Origin: Chelonoidis abingdonii
Taxonomy: Eukaryota; Chordata; Testudines; Testudinidae
Assembly: GCF_003597395.2 (NCBI RefSeq)
Contig: NC_133770.1
Coordinates: 9,746,173-9,810,172, forward strand
Direction: 5' to 3'
Length of the DNA stretch: 64,000 bases
Shown here: positions 21,171 through 31,579 of the stretch, piece by piece
Numbering within the stretch: the first letter of the stretch is position 1
Layout of the letters: each line of letters starts with the position of its first letter
Notes under the pieces: model-generated
What the model saw: only the letters and a program-made list of their open reading frames with translations
Databases searched by the model: none
What the model was told of the DNA's origin: nothing
Program-made: the position numbers and the translations under genes

Positions 21171-21560
21171 CAGGGCTTGTCTACCCTTGAAATGCTACAG
21201 CTGTGCAGCTGTAGGGCTCCAGTGTAGACATCACTTCTGCTGATGGGAGAACCCTCCCATCGGTGTAGGTAATCCACTGCCTCAAGAGGCAGAAGCTAGG
21301 TAATGGAAGAATTCTTCTATTGACCAAACACTGTCTACACCAGGCTTAGGTCAGCTTAACTATGATGCTCAGGGGTGTGGATTTTTCACATCCCTGAGTG
21401 ACATAGCTAGGTCGACCTCATCATAGAATATCAGGGTTGGAAGGGACCTCAGGAGGTCATCTAGTCCAACCCCTGCTCAAAGCAGGATCAATCCCCAACT
21501 AAATCATCCCAGCCAGGGCTTTGTCAAGTCTGACCTAACTTGTTAGTGTAGACCAGGCCT
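21171..21560. repeat. GTCTACAC-type MITE carrying a LINE 3' fragment
   Basis: The ends GGGCTTGTCTACCCTTG and AGTGTAGACCAGGCCT are inverted repeats. The MITE body is interrupted at about 21424-21535 by a LINE-derived fragment (see separate entry), after which the right arm resumes with 'tgacctaacttgttagtg'. Confidence 0.65.
21424..21535 (-). mobile_element. CR1-type LINE 3' end fragment
   Basis: The sequence 'tagaatatcagggttggaag' followed by 'gacctcaggaggtcatctag' and 'ccaacccctgctcaaagcag' matches the known conserved 3'-end module of amniote CR1 elements ('ggttggaagggacct...catctagtcca'). It is inserted in the MITE at 21171-21560. Orientation is inferred from the usual CR1 3' module and is uncertain. 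Confidence 0.55.
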
Positions 21561-21782
21561 AAGACAGCTGTCAAAGCATAGGAAGTTCAGTATCCTAAGA
21601 CAAGGCCCAATTGTCTGCAGACTTAAAGGTGTCATGCAGTGGATTTTTTTTCACTGTCACTTTCTTGTGATGTCCTAATTTCACTAGTCCTCCTGTCAGC
21701 ATAGAGTCTACTAGGGTAGAGAAGATCTGAAAGTTTAACGTAGAAGACAAAGAAACTAGAACCATCTAAGGCCTTCTTAAAA

Positions 21783-22618
21783 TGTCATAACTATAAAGGG
21801 AAGGGAACAGCCCTCCTGTGTACAATACTATAAAATCCCTCATGGCCAGAGACACCAAAATCCTTTTACCTGTAAAGGGTTAAGAAGCTCAGGAAACCTG
21901 GCTGACACCTGACCCAAAGGACCAATAAGGGGACAAGATACTTTCAATCTTGGCGGGGGAAGGCTTTTGTTTGTGCTCTTTGTTTTGGGGGTTGTTCGCT
22001 TTGGGACTAAGAGGGACCAGACATCAATCCAGGCTCTCCAAATCTTTCTGAACCAGTCTCTCATGTTTAAACTTGTAAGTAACAGCAGGCAAGCGTTAGT
22101 CTTATTTTTGTTTTTTCAACTTGTAAATGTTCTTTTTGCTGAGAGAATTTACCTCTGTTTGTTGTAACTTTGAACCTAGGCTAGAGGGGTTCCTCTGGGC
22201 TATATAATCTGATTACCCTGTAAAGTATTTTCGATCCTGTTTTACAGAGATGATTTTTACCTTTCTTTCTTTAATTAAAAGCTTTCTTTTAAGAACCTGA
22301 TTGATTTTTCCTTGTTTTAAGATTCAAGGGCATTGGATCTGGACTCACCAGGAATTGGTGGGGGAAAGGAGGGGGATGGTTAAATTCTCCTTGTGTTAAG
22401 ATCCAAGGGTTGGATCGGTGTTCACCAGGAACTTGGTGAAAAAGCCTCTCAAGGCTACCCAGGAAAGGGAAGGTTTTGGGGAGAAAGGGGGTGTTCCAGA
22501 CCTGAGGAATCTGGATGGTGCAGCGAACCCAGATCTAAGCTGATAGTTAAGCTTAGCAGTGTTTATGCCGTCCCCATATCTGTATCCTAAAGTTCAGAGT
22601 GGGGGAGGAACCTTGACA
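21783..22618 (+). mobile_element. LTR-like element, TGTCATA family, copy A
   Basis: It begins TGTCATAACTATAAAGG and ends GGAACCTTGACA, with TG...CA ends and a short inverted repeat TGTCA/TGACA. Internal landmarks shared with copies B (30365-31223) and C (38600-39603) are 'acctgtaaagggttaa', 'cctgacccaaaggaccaat' and 'gaacctgattgatttttcc', followed by 'cccaga-tctaagct' near the 3' end. The flanks share an 11-base direct repeat GCCTTCTTAAA (left copy followed by one extra A), longer than the 4-6 bp usual for LTR insertions. Confidence 0.65.
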
Positions 22619-22840
22619 GCCTTCTTAAAGGGGCATAACCCTTTCTGGTGGTTTTGTAATGTATACAGGCATCCTGAATGGTTTGTTTTTCCAAAAGAAG
22701 TTTCCCCCACCCACCTCCACCTCCGTTTACTTGTCACCTTAGAAATGTCAGGATTAAGTTCAAATCTTGTTTTGCTAAAGGACTGTTGGAGGTCTCAGAG
22801 TTCTAACACTTTCACTGAAGGGTGAAGGTGTAATTTTACC

Positions 22841-23016
22841 TAAGGCCTTGTCCAGGCTGTGTGTTTAGCCATGGTCATTTACCTACAGTTGTACAAATCC
22901 CAAACTCAGGGATAAGCTGCAAAGGTGCAAGTCATGGTTTTCAATGGTGTAGTCTGGCTGTTAGGGTTTGTACCAGCGCTACAAGCTAAAGCTCCAGTGT
23001 AGGTGTGACCAGGCTC
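22841..23016. repeat. GTCTACAC-type MITE, diverged
   Basis: Left AAGGCCTTGTCCAGGCTG and right CCAGTGTAGGTGTGACCAGG are degenerate inverted ends. The interior contains 'ggtgtagtctggctgttagg'. Confidence 0.45.
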
Positions 23017-23046
23017 TTTTAATCAGGGACTTAGTTAAGTAGATGT

Positions 23047-23182
23047 TACCACTCTCTCTCTTTGTATTCACCCATGAAAGCTCACGCTCCAAAATGTCTG
23101 TTAGTCTATAAGGTGCCACAGGATTCTCTGCTGCTTTTACAGATCCAGACTAACACGGCTACCCCTCTGACACTAGTTTCAC
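23047..23182 (+). mobile_element. Penelope-like element, 3' end only
   Basis: It carries the 3' terminal module found in the two longer Penelope-like copies: 'gtattcacccatgaaagctc', 'acgctccaaaatgtctgtta', 'gtctataaggtgccacagga' and 'gatccagactaacacggcta'. No protein-coding part remains. Confidence 0.7.
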
Positions 23183-23899
23183 TAGTCCTTCAGCCACCAT
23201 AGTCTGGGCCAACAAGACTTGAATGTCTAATGTAAAAGACAAAGAGACTAAAATTGTCTAGGCTGAGAACACAAACCCATGTTTTTCTATTGCAGCTCAT
23301 CTTTGAAACATAATAACAGTAAATTCCTAATATTTCTGCCACCTAATGGAGACTCTCCCTTAGCCCAGCAATGTGTATCGAAAATAGAATCCTGCATACC
23401 GTTCTCTAGGCCACTTTGGTGCAGTGTAGCTGACACCCAAGATACTATATTTCTATGTACGTAGCCATAGATATTTTTACACGTAGCTGTAACCACGCTG
23501 TAGTGAGGCGGCCTGGCCCCCAGCCGCCCCAGAGAGGAATGAGCCCCTCCGGATGCTAAAGTGGGCAGAGCCACAGGAGCCTGCGCCCGCCTCCCAGAGG
23601 TCAAGGCGCAGGACTGGAAATATAAAAGCCCAATTCCAGGGCTCAGAAGCTGCCTGGCCACCAGAGAGGCCGGACGTGAGTGCCCTAGCTCCTACTGGGG
23701 AGACTCCTGCCGCCTGTAACCGTCCCGAGGACTGGCCATACCCGCTAAGGCCGGACGCTGACCAGACACAGGGGAAGCCAGTAAGCCTACCAGAGAGAAG
23801 GGACCCAAAGCAGCTGCCCAGCTTACCGCTCGCAGAGTACCCCTCGTCCATCATACAATTCAGACAGAGCCTGGGGTGGTGATTCGGGGTGGGACCAGG

Positions 23900-25130
23900 C
23901 CCTTGCCATATCACGTGCGACAGGTCGTTGAAGAGGAAGTACAGGCCATGCTGGACCTGGGAGTCACTGAACCATCACAAAGTGAATGGCGCAGCCTGGT
24001 GGTGCTGGTACCAAAGCCTGATGGCACCCAACGATTCTGCATCGATTTCTGACGCGTCAATGCCATCTCAAAGTTCGATGCATATCCGATACCCCGGTTA
24101 GATGAGTTGCTCAGCTGGTTAGGAGAGGCCCACTACATCACCACCCCTGATCTGAGCAAGGGGTATTGGCAGAGCCCCCTCAAGCCGGCCTCCAGGGAGA
24201 AGACTGCCTTTGGCACCCCTACGGGTCTGTATCAGTTTACTCGGATGCCCTTCGGCCTCCATGGGGCCCCAGTCACGTTTCAGCAGCTGATGGACTGCCT
24301 TCTCCAGCCCCATCGGGACTACGCTGCCGCCTACCTGGATGATGTGGTTATTTATAGCCGCCACTAGGAAAACCACCTAGAGTGGGTAGCAGTGGTCCTG
24401 AGGTCCCTGTGAGCAGCTGGGTTAACTGCCAACCCAAAGAAGTGCCGCATTAGCTGGCAAGAAACTACCTACCTGGGGTACACCATAGGGAACGCACAAG
24501 TAAAGCCCCTCGTCGGAAAGGTTCAGGCCATTGCAACATGCCCACCGCCGGCCACAAAACGCCAGGTACGTCAGTTCCTGGGACTTGCCAGCTACTATCG
24601 GCAGTTTATTCCCCAGTTTGCGGCGATTGCAGCCCCCTTGACTGGACTGTTGACCAAAGACAGCCCTCAGCAAGTAGTGTGGACCCACGAGTGCGATAAT
24701 GCATTCCAGATGCTCAAGGCAAGTCTCTGCCTTGAACTGGTCTTGTATAGCTCTGATTTTGACCAGACGTTCATCCTTCAAATAGACGCCTCAGAGGTGG
24801 GTCTCGGGGCCGTCCTCTCCCAAGAGGTAGACGGGGAGGAACATCCGGTCGTCTATGTCAGCCGGAAGTTGTTCCCCCGGGAAAAGAATTATGCGGTGGT
24901 GGAGAAGGAGGCCCTTGCAGTAAAGAGGGCTTGTGATGCTTTGCATTACTATCTCCTTGGAGTCCAGTTCACGTTGGCCACCGATCATGCCGCACTCCAG
25001 TGGCTGGCCTGAATGAAGGATCATAATATGAGACTACAGCGTTAGTACCTGGTGCTACAGCCCTATGCCTTTATGGTTCGCCATAGGGCCAGGAAGAACC
25101 ATGCGAATGCCAACTTACTGTCCTGCTTGG
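23900..25130 (+). pseudogene. Ty3/gypsy pol remnant (reverse transcriptase and RNase H)
   Basis: The order is reverse transcriptase, then RNase H, inside the element at 23499-26308. From about 23925 is EEEVQAMLDLGVTEPS and LVVLVPKPDGTQRFCIDF, with an in-frame stop near 24050. From 24107 is TTPDLSKGYWQ, then FTRMPFGLHGAPVTFQ and the catalytic YLDDVVIYSRH, ending in a stop near 24365. After more stops comes LGLASYYRQFIPQFA. RNase H follows at 24638-25012 with ILQIDASEVGLGAVLSQ, VYVSRKLFPREKNYAVVEKEALAV and ATDHAALQWLA. Integrase is absent. The coding core is otherwise well preserved, but several stops and the lack of gag make it inactive. Confidence 0.9.
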
Positions 25131-25198
25131 GAGGCATGCAAGGGTCTGGCCCCACTGAACGGGAGCCAGATTTGATTGGGGTGGGGGGTGTAGTGAGG

Positions 25199-26308
25199 CG
25201 GCCTGGCTCCCAGCCGCCCCAGAGATGAATGAGCCCCTCCGGATACCAAAGTGGGCAGAGCCACTGGAGCCTGCGCCCGCCCCCCCGAGGTCAAGGCGCA
25301 GGAATGGAAGTATAAAAGCGCAACCCCAGGGCTCAGAAGCTGCCTGGCTGCCGGAGAGGCTGGACGTGGGTGCCCTAGCTCCCGCTGGGGAGACACCTGC
25401 CGCCTGTAACCGCCCTGAGGACTGGCCATACCTGCTGAGGCCGGACGTCGACCAGATGCCGGAGAAACCAGTAAGCCTACCAGAGAGAAGGGACGCAGAG
25501 GAGCTGCCCAGCTTATCACTCACAGAGTACCCCGAGGAGCCATGGAGCTCCATGCCGCAGAGGACGCCGACCAGACGCAGGTACTGCTAGAGGGGAAGTT
25601 CGGAAGTAGCCCGGGGCCGCCAACTCTAGTCTGGCTGTGGCACACCCAGAGCTGATGTCAGTGTGTTGGGGCTAGGACCCCCACTGACACAGCAGGAGGT
25701 CGCCTGCTGCTGTCAGGGCCCCGGACTGGGATGCAGTGGAGTGGGCAGGCCTGCGTCCCCCACGCCACCCTACTCACGGGTGGCATCTCCCCCTCACCCC
25801 GACGCTCAGGACCAGGAGCCTGGGCTTTGCTCTTGAACTGTTTGTTCGCTGCCCCGCCCTGACCTAGGGCCTGGGCTTGTTATTACAGAACTCTCTGCTC
25901 AGCCCCTTCCTGAGGGTCTGAGCCCTGAACTGTTTGTTTGCTGCCCTGCCCTGCCCTAGGGCCTGGGCTTGTTATAGACTCTCTGCTCAGCCTCTGCCTG
26001 AGGGTCTGAGCCCTGAGCTGTTTGTTTCCTGCCCCGCCCTGACCTAGGGCCTGGGCTTGTTATTACAGAACTCTCTGCTCAGCCCCTGCCTGAGGGTCTG
26101 AGCCTTGAACTGCTTGTTTGCTGTCCTGCCCTGACTTAGGAACGGGCCAAGCACTGGACTACTTTGTTCAGCCTCTGCTGGGAGGCCTGAGCCCTTAACT
26201 GTTTCCTGCCCCACCAGGCTACCTCGCCAACTCACTGGACTTGTGTAGTGAGGCGGCCTGGCTCCCAGCCGCCCCAGAGAGGGGCGACCCCAACAGCACA
26301 CTCCTACA
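25199..26308 (+). repeat. 3' LTR of the Ty3/gypsy element
   Basis: A complete 1110-base LTR, TGTAGTGAGG to CTCCTACA. Positions 26244-26283 repeat the LTR's own first 38 bases (TGTAGTGAGGCGGCCTGG... through 'cgccccagagag') just before the 3' end. A variable tandem repeat sits inside it (25833-26215). Confidence 0.8.
25833..26215. repeat. Tandem repeat within the gypsy LTR
   Basis: Four to five units of about 85-95 bases start at about 25834, 25926, 26010, 26105 and (partial) 26194. Each opens with 'ctgaactgtttgtttgctgcc' or a variant, contains 'cctagggcctgggcttgtta' and ends 'cctgagggtctgagcc'. The units differ by small indels. Confidence 0.8.
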
Positions 26309-27040
26309 CATGCCCCCAAATTTCAAAATACAATCAATAATATTTATGTCAACTTCTAAAGAAGCAGGCCTCTCAGTTCCAAACTAAAACAAACCAATGA
26401 CCTCAATTTCAACCAGCATGGAATGTATTGTATAGTTCTGGACTTGCATTAACTTTTAAAACTTCAGCTGATTTTACAATTTATTTCCCAATACGCTGCA
26501 GCTGTTTGTCTTCTGTCTAATATCCCCAGGGATCTTTAATTCCCCAAAGGACCATCACACAACACAAGGTGGCGCTGCAGCATTTCATGTAGAAAATTGC
26601 ATCCATCTGGATAAAATTGAGGGAGAATGAAAGTAATAATTCAACCTAAGCTTAATGGCCTCTGGGAAAGAGGTGAAAGGAGAGCTCACAACCTCCATCA
26701 GTATGGCCATCATCCAATCATGTGAAGCCAGGAGAAGGAGAAGGTAGAGAATGGCTGGAGTGAAGAAAGCTCTGGACTGAGCCCCTTGCTCTCCTCCGGC
26801 TGCATCTCAAATAGAACTGGTCAGAAAATGGGGCATGATAAAATGTGTTCAGTTGAAAACCTAATTGTCTATCAAAAAACAGCTTTAATGGAAAATATTA
26901 GATCTTGCGAGAGTCTGTCTTGGAAAGAGGAGGCTGTGGTTTGTAGCTTTTTCAGAGATAAGTACAAGAGCGCTGGGGTGCTACAAATTACTGTGCAATA
27001 GTGCCAAGCTGTAGGTCTTTGCCAAATAAATCCATTAACT
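26309..27040. other. Intergenic, nothing recognised
   Basis: AT-rich single-copy-looking sequence. Short open frames on both strands have no recognisable product. Confidence 0.4.
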
Positions 27041-27135
27041 TGAATCTTACTATTATTATTTATTATGTGGCTTACAATAGTGCCTAGATTAATCAATCAG
27101 GGCCCTGTTGTGCAAGGTGCTGTCCAAACACAGGA
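27041..27135 (-). repeat. Ancient interspersed repeat ('gtgctaggtgctgtac' family), fragment
   Basis: 'attattatttattatgtggc', then 'aatcagggccctgttgtgca' and 'aggtgctgtccaaacacagg' match block by block the region 53143-53230. The family name was not determined. Confidence 0.5.
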
Positions 27136-27271
27136 CTAAATTGTGGAACCATTAGTGCCATTACGCCCATAGACTTTTGTAAGGCTATTTGAGTGCATAA
27201 GCCCTCACCAATGTGAGTGAGAGTGGCGTAGTTTAGCCCAGAGAATCTTTTTTGCCAATTATTTTTTGTTA

Positions 27272-28699
27272 TGAACATAAGAACGGCCACACTGGGTCAG
27301 ACCAATGGTCCATCCAGCCCAGTATCCTGTCTTCTGACAGTGGCCAATGCCAGGTGCTTCAGAGGGAATGAACAGAACAGATAATTATCAAGTGATCCTC
27401 CCTTGACGCCTATTTCCAGCTTCTGGGAAGCAGAGGCTAGGGACACTTCAGAGCATGGTTTTGCATCACTGCCCCTCCTGGCTAATAGTCACTGATGAAC
27501 CTTTCCTCCATGAACTTATCTAGGTCTTTTTTTATAGTCTTGGCCTTCACAACATCCTCTGGCAAGAGTTTCACAGGTTAACTGTGCATTGTGTGAAGAA
27601 ATACTTCCTTTTGTTTGTTTTAAACCTGCTGCCTATTAATTTCATTTGGTGGGCCCTAGTTTTTGTGTGATGAAAAGAAATAAATAACACTTCCTTATTT
27701 ATTTTCTCTAAACCAGTCATGATTTTATAGACCTCTGTCATATCCCCCCATAGTCATCTCTTTCCAAGATGAAAATCCCAGTTTTATTAATCTCTCCTCA
27801 TATGGAAGTTGTCCCATACCCCTAAACATTTTTAAACGTTTTCTGTACCTTTTCCAATCCCAATATATCTTTACTGAGATGGGGTGACCAGACCTGCACA
27901 CCATTCAAGACGTGGGTGTACCATGGATTTATATAGAGGCAATATGATATTTTCTGTATTATCTATGGCTTTCCTAATGATTCCCAACATTCTGTTTGCT
28001 TTTTTGACTATTGCTGCATATTGAGTGACTGTTTTCAGAAAACTATCCACAGTGACTCCAAGATCTCCTTCTTGAGAGGTAACAGCTAATTTACACTCCA
28101 TCATTTTGTATGTATAGTAGGGATTATATTTTCCAATGTGCATTACTTTGCATTTATCAACACTGAATTTCATCTGCCATTTTGTTGCCTAGTCACCCAG
28201 TTTTGTGAGATCCCTTTGAAACTTTTCGCAGTCTGCTTTGGACTTAACTATCTTGAGTAGTTTTGTATCATCTGGAAATTTTGCCACCTCATTCATTACC
28301 CCTTTTTCCAGATCATTTATGAATCTGTTGAACAGGACTGGTTCAAGTACAGACCCCCTGGGTTACGCTACTATTTATCTCTCTCCATTCTGAAAACTGA
28401 CCATATATTCCTACCAATTGTTTCCTATCTTTTAACTATTACTGATCCATGAGAAGACATTCCCTCTTATTCCATGACTGCTTACTTTGTTTCAGAGCCT
28501 TTGGTGAGGGACCTTGTCAAAGGCTTTCTGAAAATCTAAGTACTGAAAATCTAAGCTATATCCACGGGATCACCCTTGTCCACATGCTTGTTGACCACTT
28601 CAAAGAATTCTAATGAATTGGTGAGGCACAATTTCCCTTTGCAAACACCACGTTGACTCTTCCACAACAAATGTGTTCATCTAAGTGTCTGATAATTCT
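27272..28699 (-). mobile_element. CR1 LINE, 3' segment of an interrupted copy
   Basis: The minus-strand CR1 ends near 27272 (AACATAAG is the reverse of the TTCTTATG tail). ORF2 pieces include, at 28173-27871, MKFSVDKCKVMHIG, LGVTVDSFLKTVTQYAAIVKKANRMLGIIRKAI and NIILPLYKSMVHPRLEWC. The alignment with the copy at 5969-7600 runs continuously to 'gtctgataattctgt' at 28695, where a Penelope-like element interrupts it. It resumes at 32929. Confidence 0.9.
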
Positions 28700-30364
28700 G
28701 TAAAAGCAGCAAAGAGTCCTGTGGCACCTTATAGACTAACAGACATATTGGAGCATGAGCTTTCGTGGGTGAATACCCACTTCGTCGGATGCATGTAGTG
28801 GAAATTTCCAGGGGCAGGTATAAATATGCAAGCAAGAATCAGGCTAGAGATAACGAGGTTAGTTCAATCAGGGAGGATGAGGCCCTCTTCTAGCAGCTGA
28901 GGCATGAACACCAAGGGAGGAGAAACTGCTTTTATAGTTGGCTAGCCATTCACAGTCTTTGTTTAATCCTGAACTGATGGTGTCAAATTTGCAGATGAAC
29001 TGAAGCTCAGCAGTTTCTTTTTGAAGTCTGGTCCTGAAGTTTTTTTGTTGCAGGATGGCTACCTTTAAATCTGTTATTGTGTGTCCAGGGAGATTGAAGT
29101 GTTCTCCTACTAGTGAGACTATGCTTCAGGTTGGCGGGTTGTCTGTGGGTAAGGACTGGCCTGCCACCCAAGGCCTGTGAAAGTGTGGGATCGTTGTCCA
29201 GGATGGGTTGTAGATCCCTGATGATGCGTTGGAGGGGTTTTAGCTGGAGACTCTGTGTGATGGCCAGTGGAGTTCTGTTGGTTTCTTTCTTGGCCTTCTC
29301 TTGCATTAGGAGGCTTCTGGGTACACGTCTGGCTCTGTTGATCTGTTTCCTTATTTCCTCTTGCAGATATCGTAGTTTTGAGAATGCTTGGTGAAGATTT
29401 TGTAAGTGTTGGTCTCTGTCTGAGGAGTTGGAGCAGATGCAGTTTTACCTCAGTGCTTGGCTGTAGGCAGGACCGGCACCAGGGTTTCTCACGCCCTAGG
29501 CGCATGGCCATTTCGCCGCCCCCCACGCTGATCCCACGGCTCCGGTGGAGCTGCCGCAGTCATTCCTGCAGAGGGTCCGTTGGTCCGTGGCTCTGGTGGA
29601 GCTGCCGCAGGCATGCCTGCGGGCAGTCCACCGGAGCCGCGCGAGCAGCCGACGATCCACAGGCATGACTGCGGCAGCTCCACCGGAGCCGTGGACCTAC
29701 GGACCCTCCGCAGGAATGACTGCGGCAGCTCCGCCGGAGCCACTTGCCACCCCCCAGGCAAAATGCCGCCCCCCCCGAATAATCCTGGCGCCCTAGGCGA
29801 TTGCCTAGGCTGCCTAAATGGTAGCGCCGGCCCTGGCTGTAGGCAATGGATCGTGTGGTGTGTCTGGGATGGAAGCTGGAGGCATGAAGGTAGTCATAGC
29901 AGTCAGGGGTTTTCGGTATAGGGTGGTGTTAACGTGACCGTCACTTATTTCCACTGTGGTGTTTAGGAAGTGGACTTCCCATGTAGATTCGTCCAGGCTG
30001 AGGTTGATGGTGGGGTGGAAGCTGTTGAAATTGTGGTGGAATTTTTCCAGAGTCTTCCCTCCAATGGTCCACATGACTGAATGATGGTCATCAAGTAGTG
30101 TAGGTAGAGAAGGGGCGTGAGTGGACGAGAAGCTGAGGAAGCGTGTTCCAGGTCAGCTATAAAAATGTTGGCATATTGGTGGTGCTATGCGCGTGCCCAT
30201 AGTGGTGCCATTGGTCTGGAGTATATATTGTCATCAAATTTGAATAGTTGTGTGTGATGATAAAGTCACAGAGCTCAGCAACTGTTTGTGCTGTGGCATC
30301 TCAGGGATACTGTTCCTGACGTTGTATTCCATCTGTGTGTGGGATGTTTTGTGTAGAGAGCCTC
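28700..30364 (-). mobile_element. Penelope-like element, 3' half
   Basis: It lies on the minus strand, with its 3' terminal module at 28700-28800 ('gtgccacaggactctttgct' on the minus strand). Minus-strand fragments: a reverse-transcriptase palm/thumb piece at 30074-29814 with STWEVHFLNTTVEISDGHVNTTLYRKPL; a piece at 29306-29007 with LQLKPLQRIIRDLQPILD, RPVLTHRQPANLKHSLTS and HPATKKLQDQTSKRNC, from the region leading into and within the GIY-YIG endonuclease end. It is opened by a foldback hAT MITE (29468-29835) and by a solo LTR at 30365. Many stops; not functional. Confidence 0.85.
29468..29835. mobile_element. Foldback hAT-type MITE, copy 2
   Basis: CAGGACCGGCACCAGGG at the left and GTAGCGCCGGCCCTG at the right, flanked by an exact 8-bp duplication GCTGTAGG (29460-29467 and 29836-29843). 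The interior is a near-perfect hairpin: the arm 29538-29620 is inverted at 29658-29741, with about 84-base arms and a spacer under 40 bases. The core motif 'gagctgccgcag' occurs in both arms, twice each. It sits inside the Penelope-like element, so it is younger. Its right end reads, on the minus strand, 'accatttaggcagcctaggc', as does the left end of copy 4. Confidence 0.9.
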
Positions 30365-31223
30365 TGTCATAAATAGATAGCTAAGGGTTAACGTTTCTTT
30401 TCACCTGTAAAGGGTTAACAAGAGAACCAAACACCTGACCAGAGGAACCAATCAGGAAACAGGATTTTTCAAAGCTCGGGGAGGGAATGTTTGGGTCTGT
30501 GTCTTTGTCTCGCTCTCAGCTATGAGAGGGGATCTTTTCCTATCTTCAAGCTTCCAATCTTCAAGTTCCAAGTTGTAAGTACAAAGGTAAGAAAAAAATA
30601 GGCTGTTATTGTTTTTTTGTATTTACATGTTGTGTAGTTCGCTGGAATTTTTAAATTGGATATCTTTTTGAATAAGACCTGTTTATTCATACTTTTCTTT
30701 TAAGCAATAGCCTGTGTTGCCAGCTGAATGCAGAGATCAAGTTTTATGTCTTTTTCTTTCTTTTTTATATAAAGCTTCTTTTTTAAAACCTGTTGGATTT
30801 CTTTCTTGTTTCCCTTGTTTTAATCCCAGGGAATTGGTATAACTCACAGGACTGGTGGAGGGAGAGGGGAGGGGGGGAGAGGTAGAATCTCTCTCTGTTT
30901 TCCTTGAATCTATGTGCCTCTGGGAAGGGGATTAGATTCAAAGAGTTTGGATCAGTAATCTCTCAGGGTAGCCCGGCGAGGGAGCCTGGGTGGGGTAAAA
31001 GGAGTGGGGGAATGGTTTATTTCTCCTTGTTTAAGAATCCAAGGGATTTGGGTTCTTGGGGTCCCCAGGGAAGGTTTTGGGAGACCAGAGTGAGACAGGC
31101 ACTGTAAATCTCCTGTAGGTGGCAGCAAGATCAGATCTAAGCTGGTAATTAAGCTTTGAGGGTTCATGCTAGCTTTCAGTTTATGAACGCTAAGGTTCAA
31201 ATCTGAGTAGGAAAGCTATGACA
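30365..31223 (+). mobile_element. LTR-like element, TGTCATA family, copy B
   Basis: TGTCATAAATAGATAGC to AAAGCTATGACA, with matching inverted ends. It is flanked by exact GCCTC duplications (30360-30364 and 31224-31228) and inserted into the Penelope-like element. Shared landmarks: 'cctgtaaagggttaacaaga', 'ctgaccagaggaaccaatca', an AT-rich 'tatataaagcttctttttta' and, near the 3' end, 'agatcagatctaagctggta'. No coding region, so solo. Confidence 0.8.
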
Positions 31224-31579
31224 GCCTCTACATCCATAGCGGCTAGGATGGTGTTTTCTGGAAGGTCACCAATGCTTTGTAGTTTACACAGGAAATCAGT
31301 GGTGTCACGGAGATAGTTGGGAGTGCTGGTGGCGTAGGGTCTGAGTAGAGAGTCCACATATCCAGACAGTCCTTCAGTGAGATTGCCAATGCCCAAGATG
31401 ATGGATCGTCCGGGATTTCCGGGTTTGTGGCTCTTGGGTAGTAGATAGAATAATCCTGGTGGGGGCTCTAAGGGCACGGCTACCGGCTCTAAGAGCCTTC
31501 CGGTGTTAGTGTAGGGAGTGTCCTGAGTACTTGGTGCAGTTTCTTAGTGTATTCCTCAGTGGGATCTGAGGGAAGATAA
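31224..31579 (-). mobile_element. Penelope-like element, reverse transcriptase continuation
   Basis: On the minus strand (31477-31190 and beyond) it reads FYLLPKSHKPGNPGRSIILG, LTEGLSGYVDSLLRPYATSTP, LRDTTDFLCKLQSIGDLPENTILAAMDVEA, which is the central Penelope-like reverse transcriptase. It is continuous with 28700-30364 once the LTR-like insertion is removed. The element is cut off near 31580 by the next LTR. Confidence 0.85.

Larger units (their letters stand above)
23499..26308 (+). mobile_element. Degenerate Ty3/gypsy LTR retrotransposon
   Basis: The 5' LTR starts TGTAGTGAGGCGGCC at 23499 and the 3' LTR starts identically at 25199. The element ends CTCCTACA at 26308, giving TGTAG/CTACA ends. 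The flanks CACGC (23494-23498) and CATGC (26309-26313) match at 4/5. The 5' LTR keeps only about its first 380 bases. A deletion joins it directly to pol, so gag, protease, primer-binding site and the rest of the 5' LTR are gone. A G-rich polypurine tract ending at 25198 sits against the 3' LTR. Both LTRs have a TATA-like TATAAAAG (23621 and 25312 region). Confidence 0.85.

Noticed and set aside
24107..24367. Domesticated (host) reverse transcriptase gene
   Set aside because: Although the frame is clean around YLDDVVIY, it lies between gypsy LTRs with stops just before and after, and no splice or promoter evidence suggests use by the host.
25833..26215. CRISPR-like array
   Set aside because: The spacing is regular but whole units of about 90 bases repeat with no unique spacers; it is a minisatellite in an LTR of a eukaryotic genome.
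29007..29306. 99-residue minus-strand frame as a small host gene
   Set aside because: It matches the arrangement of a Penelope-like polyprotein and is embedded in that element.
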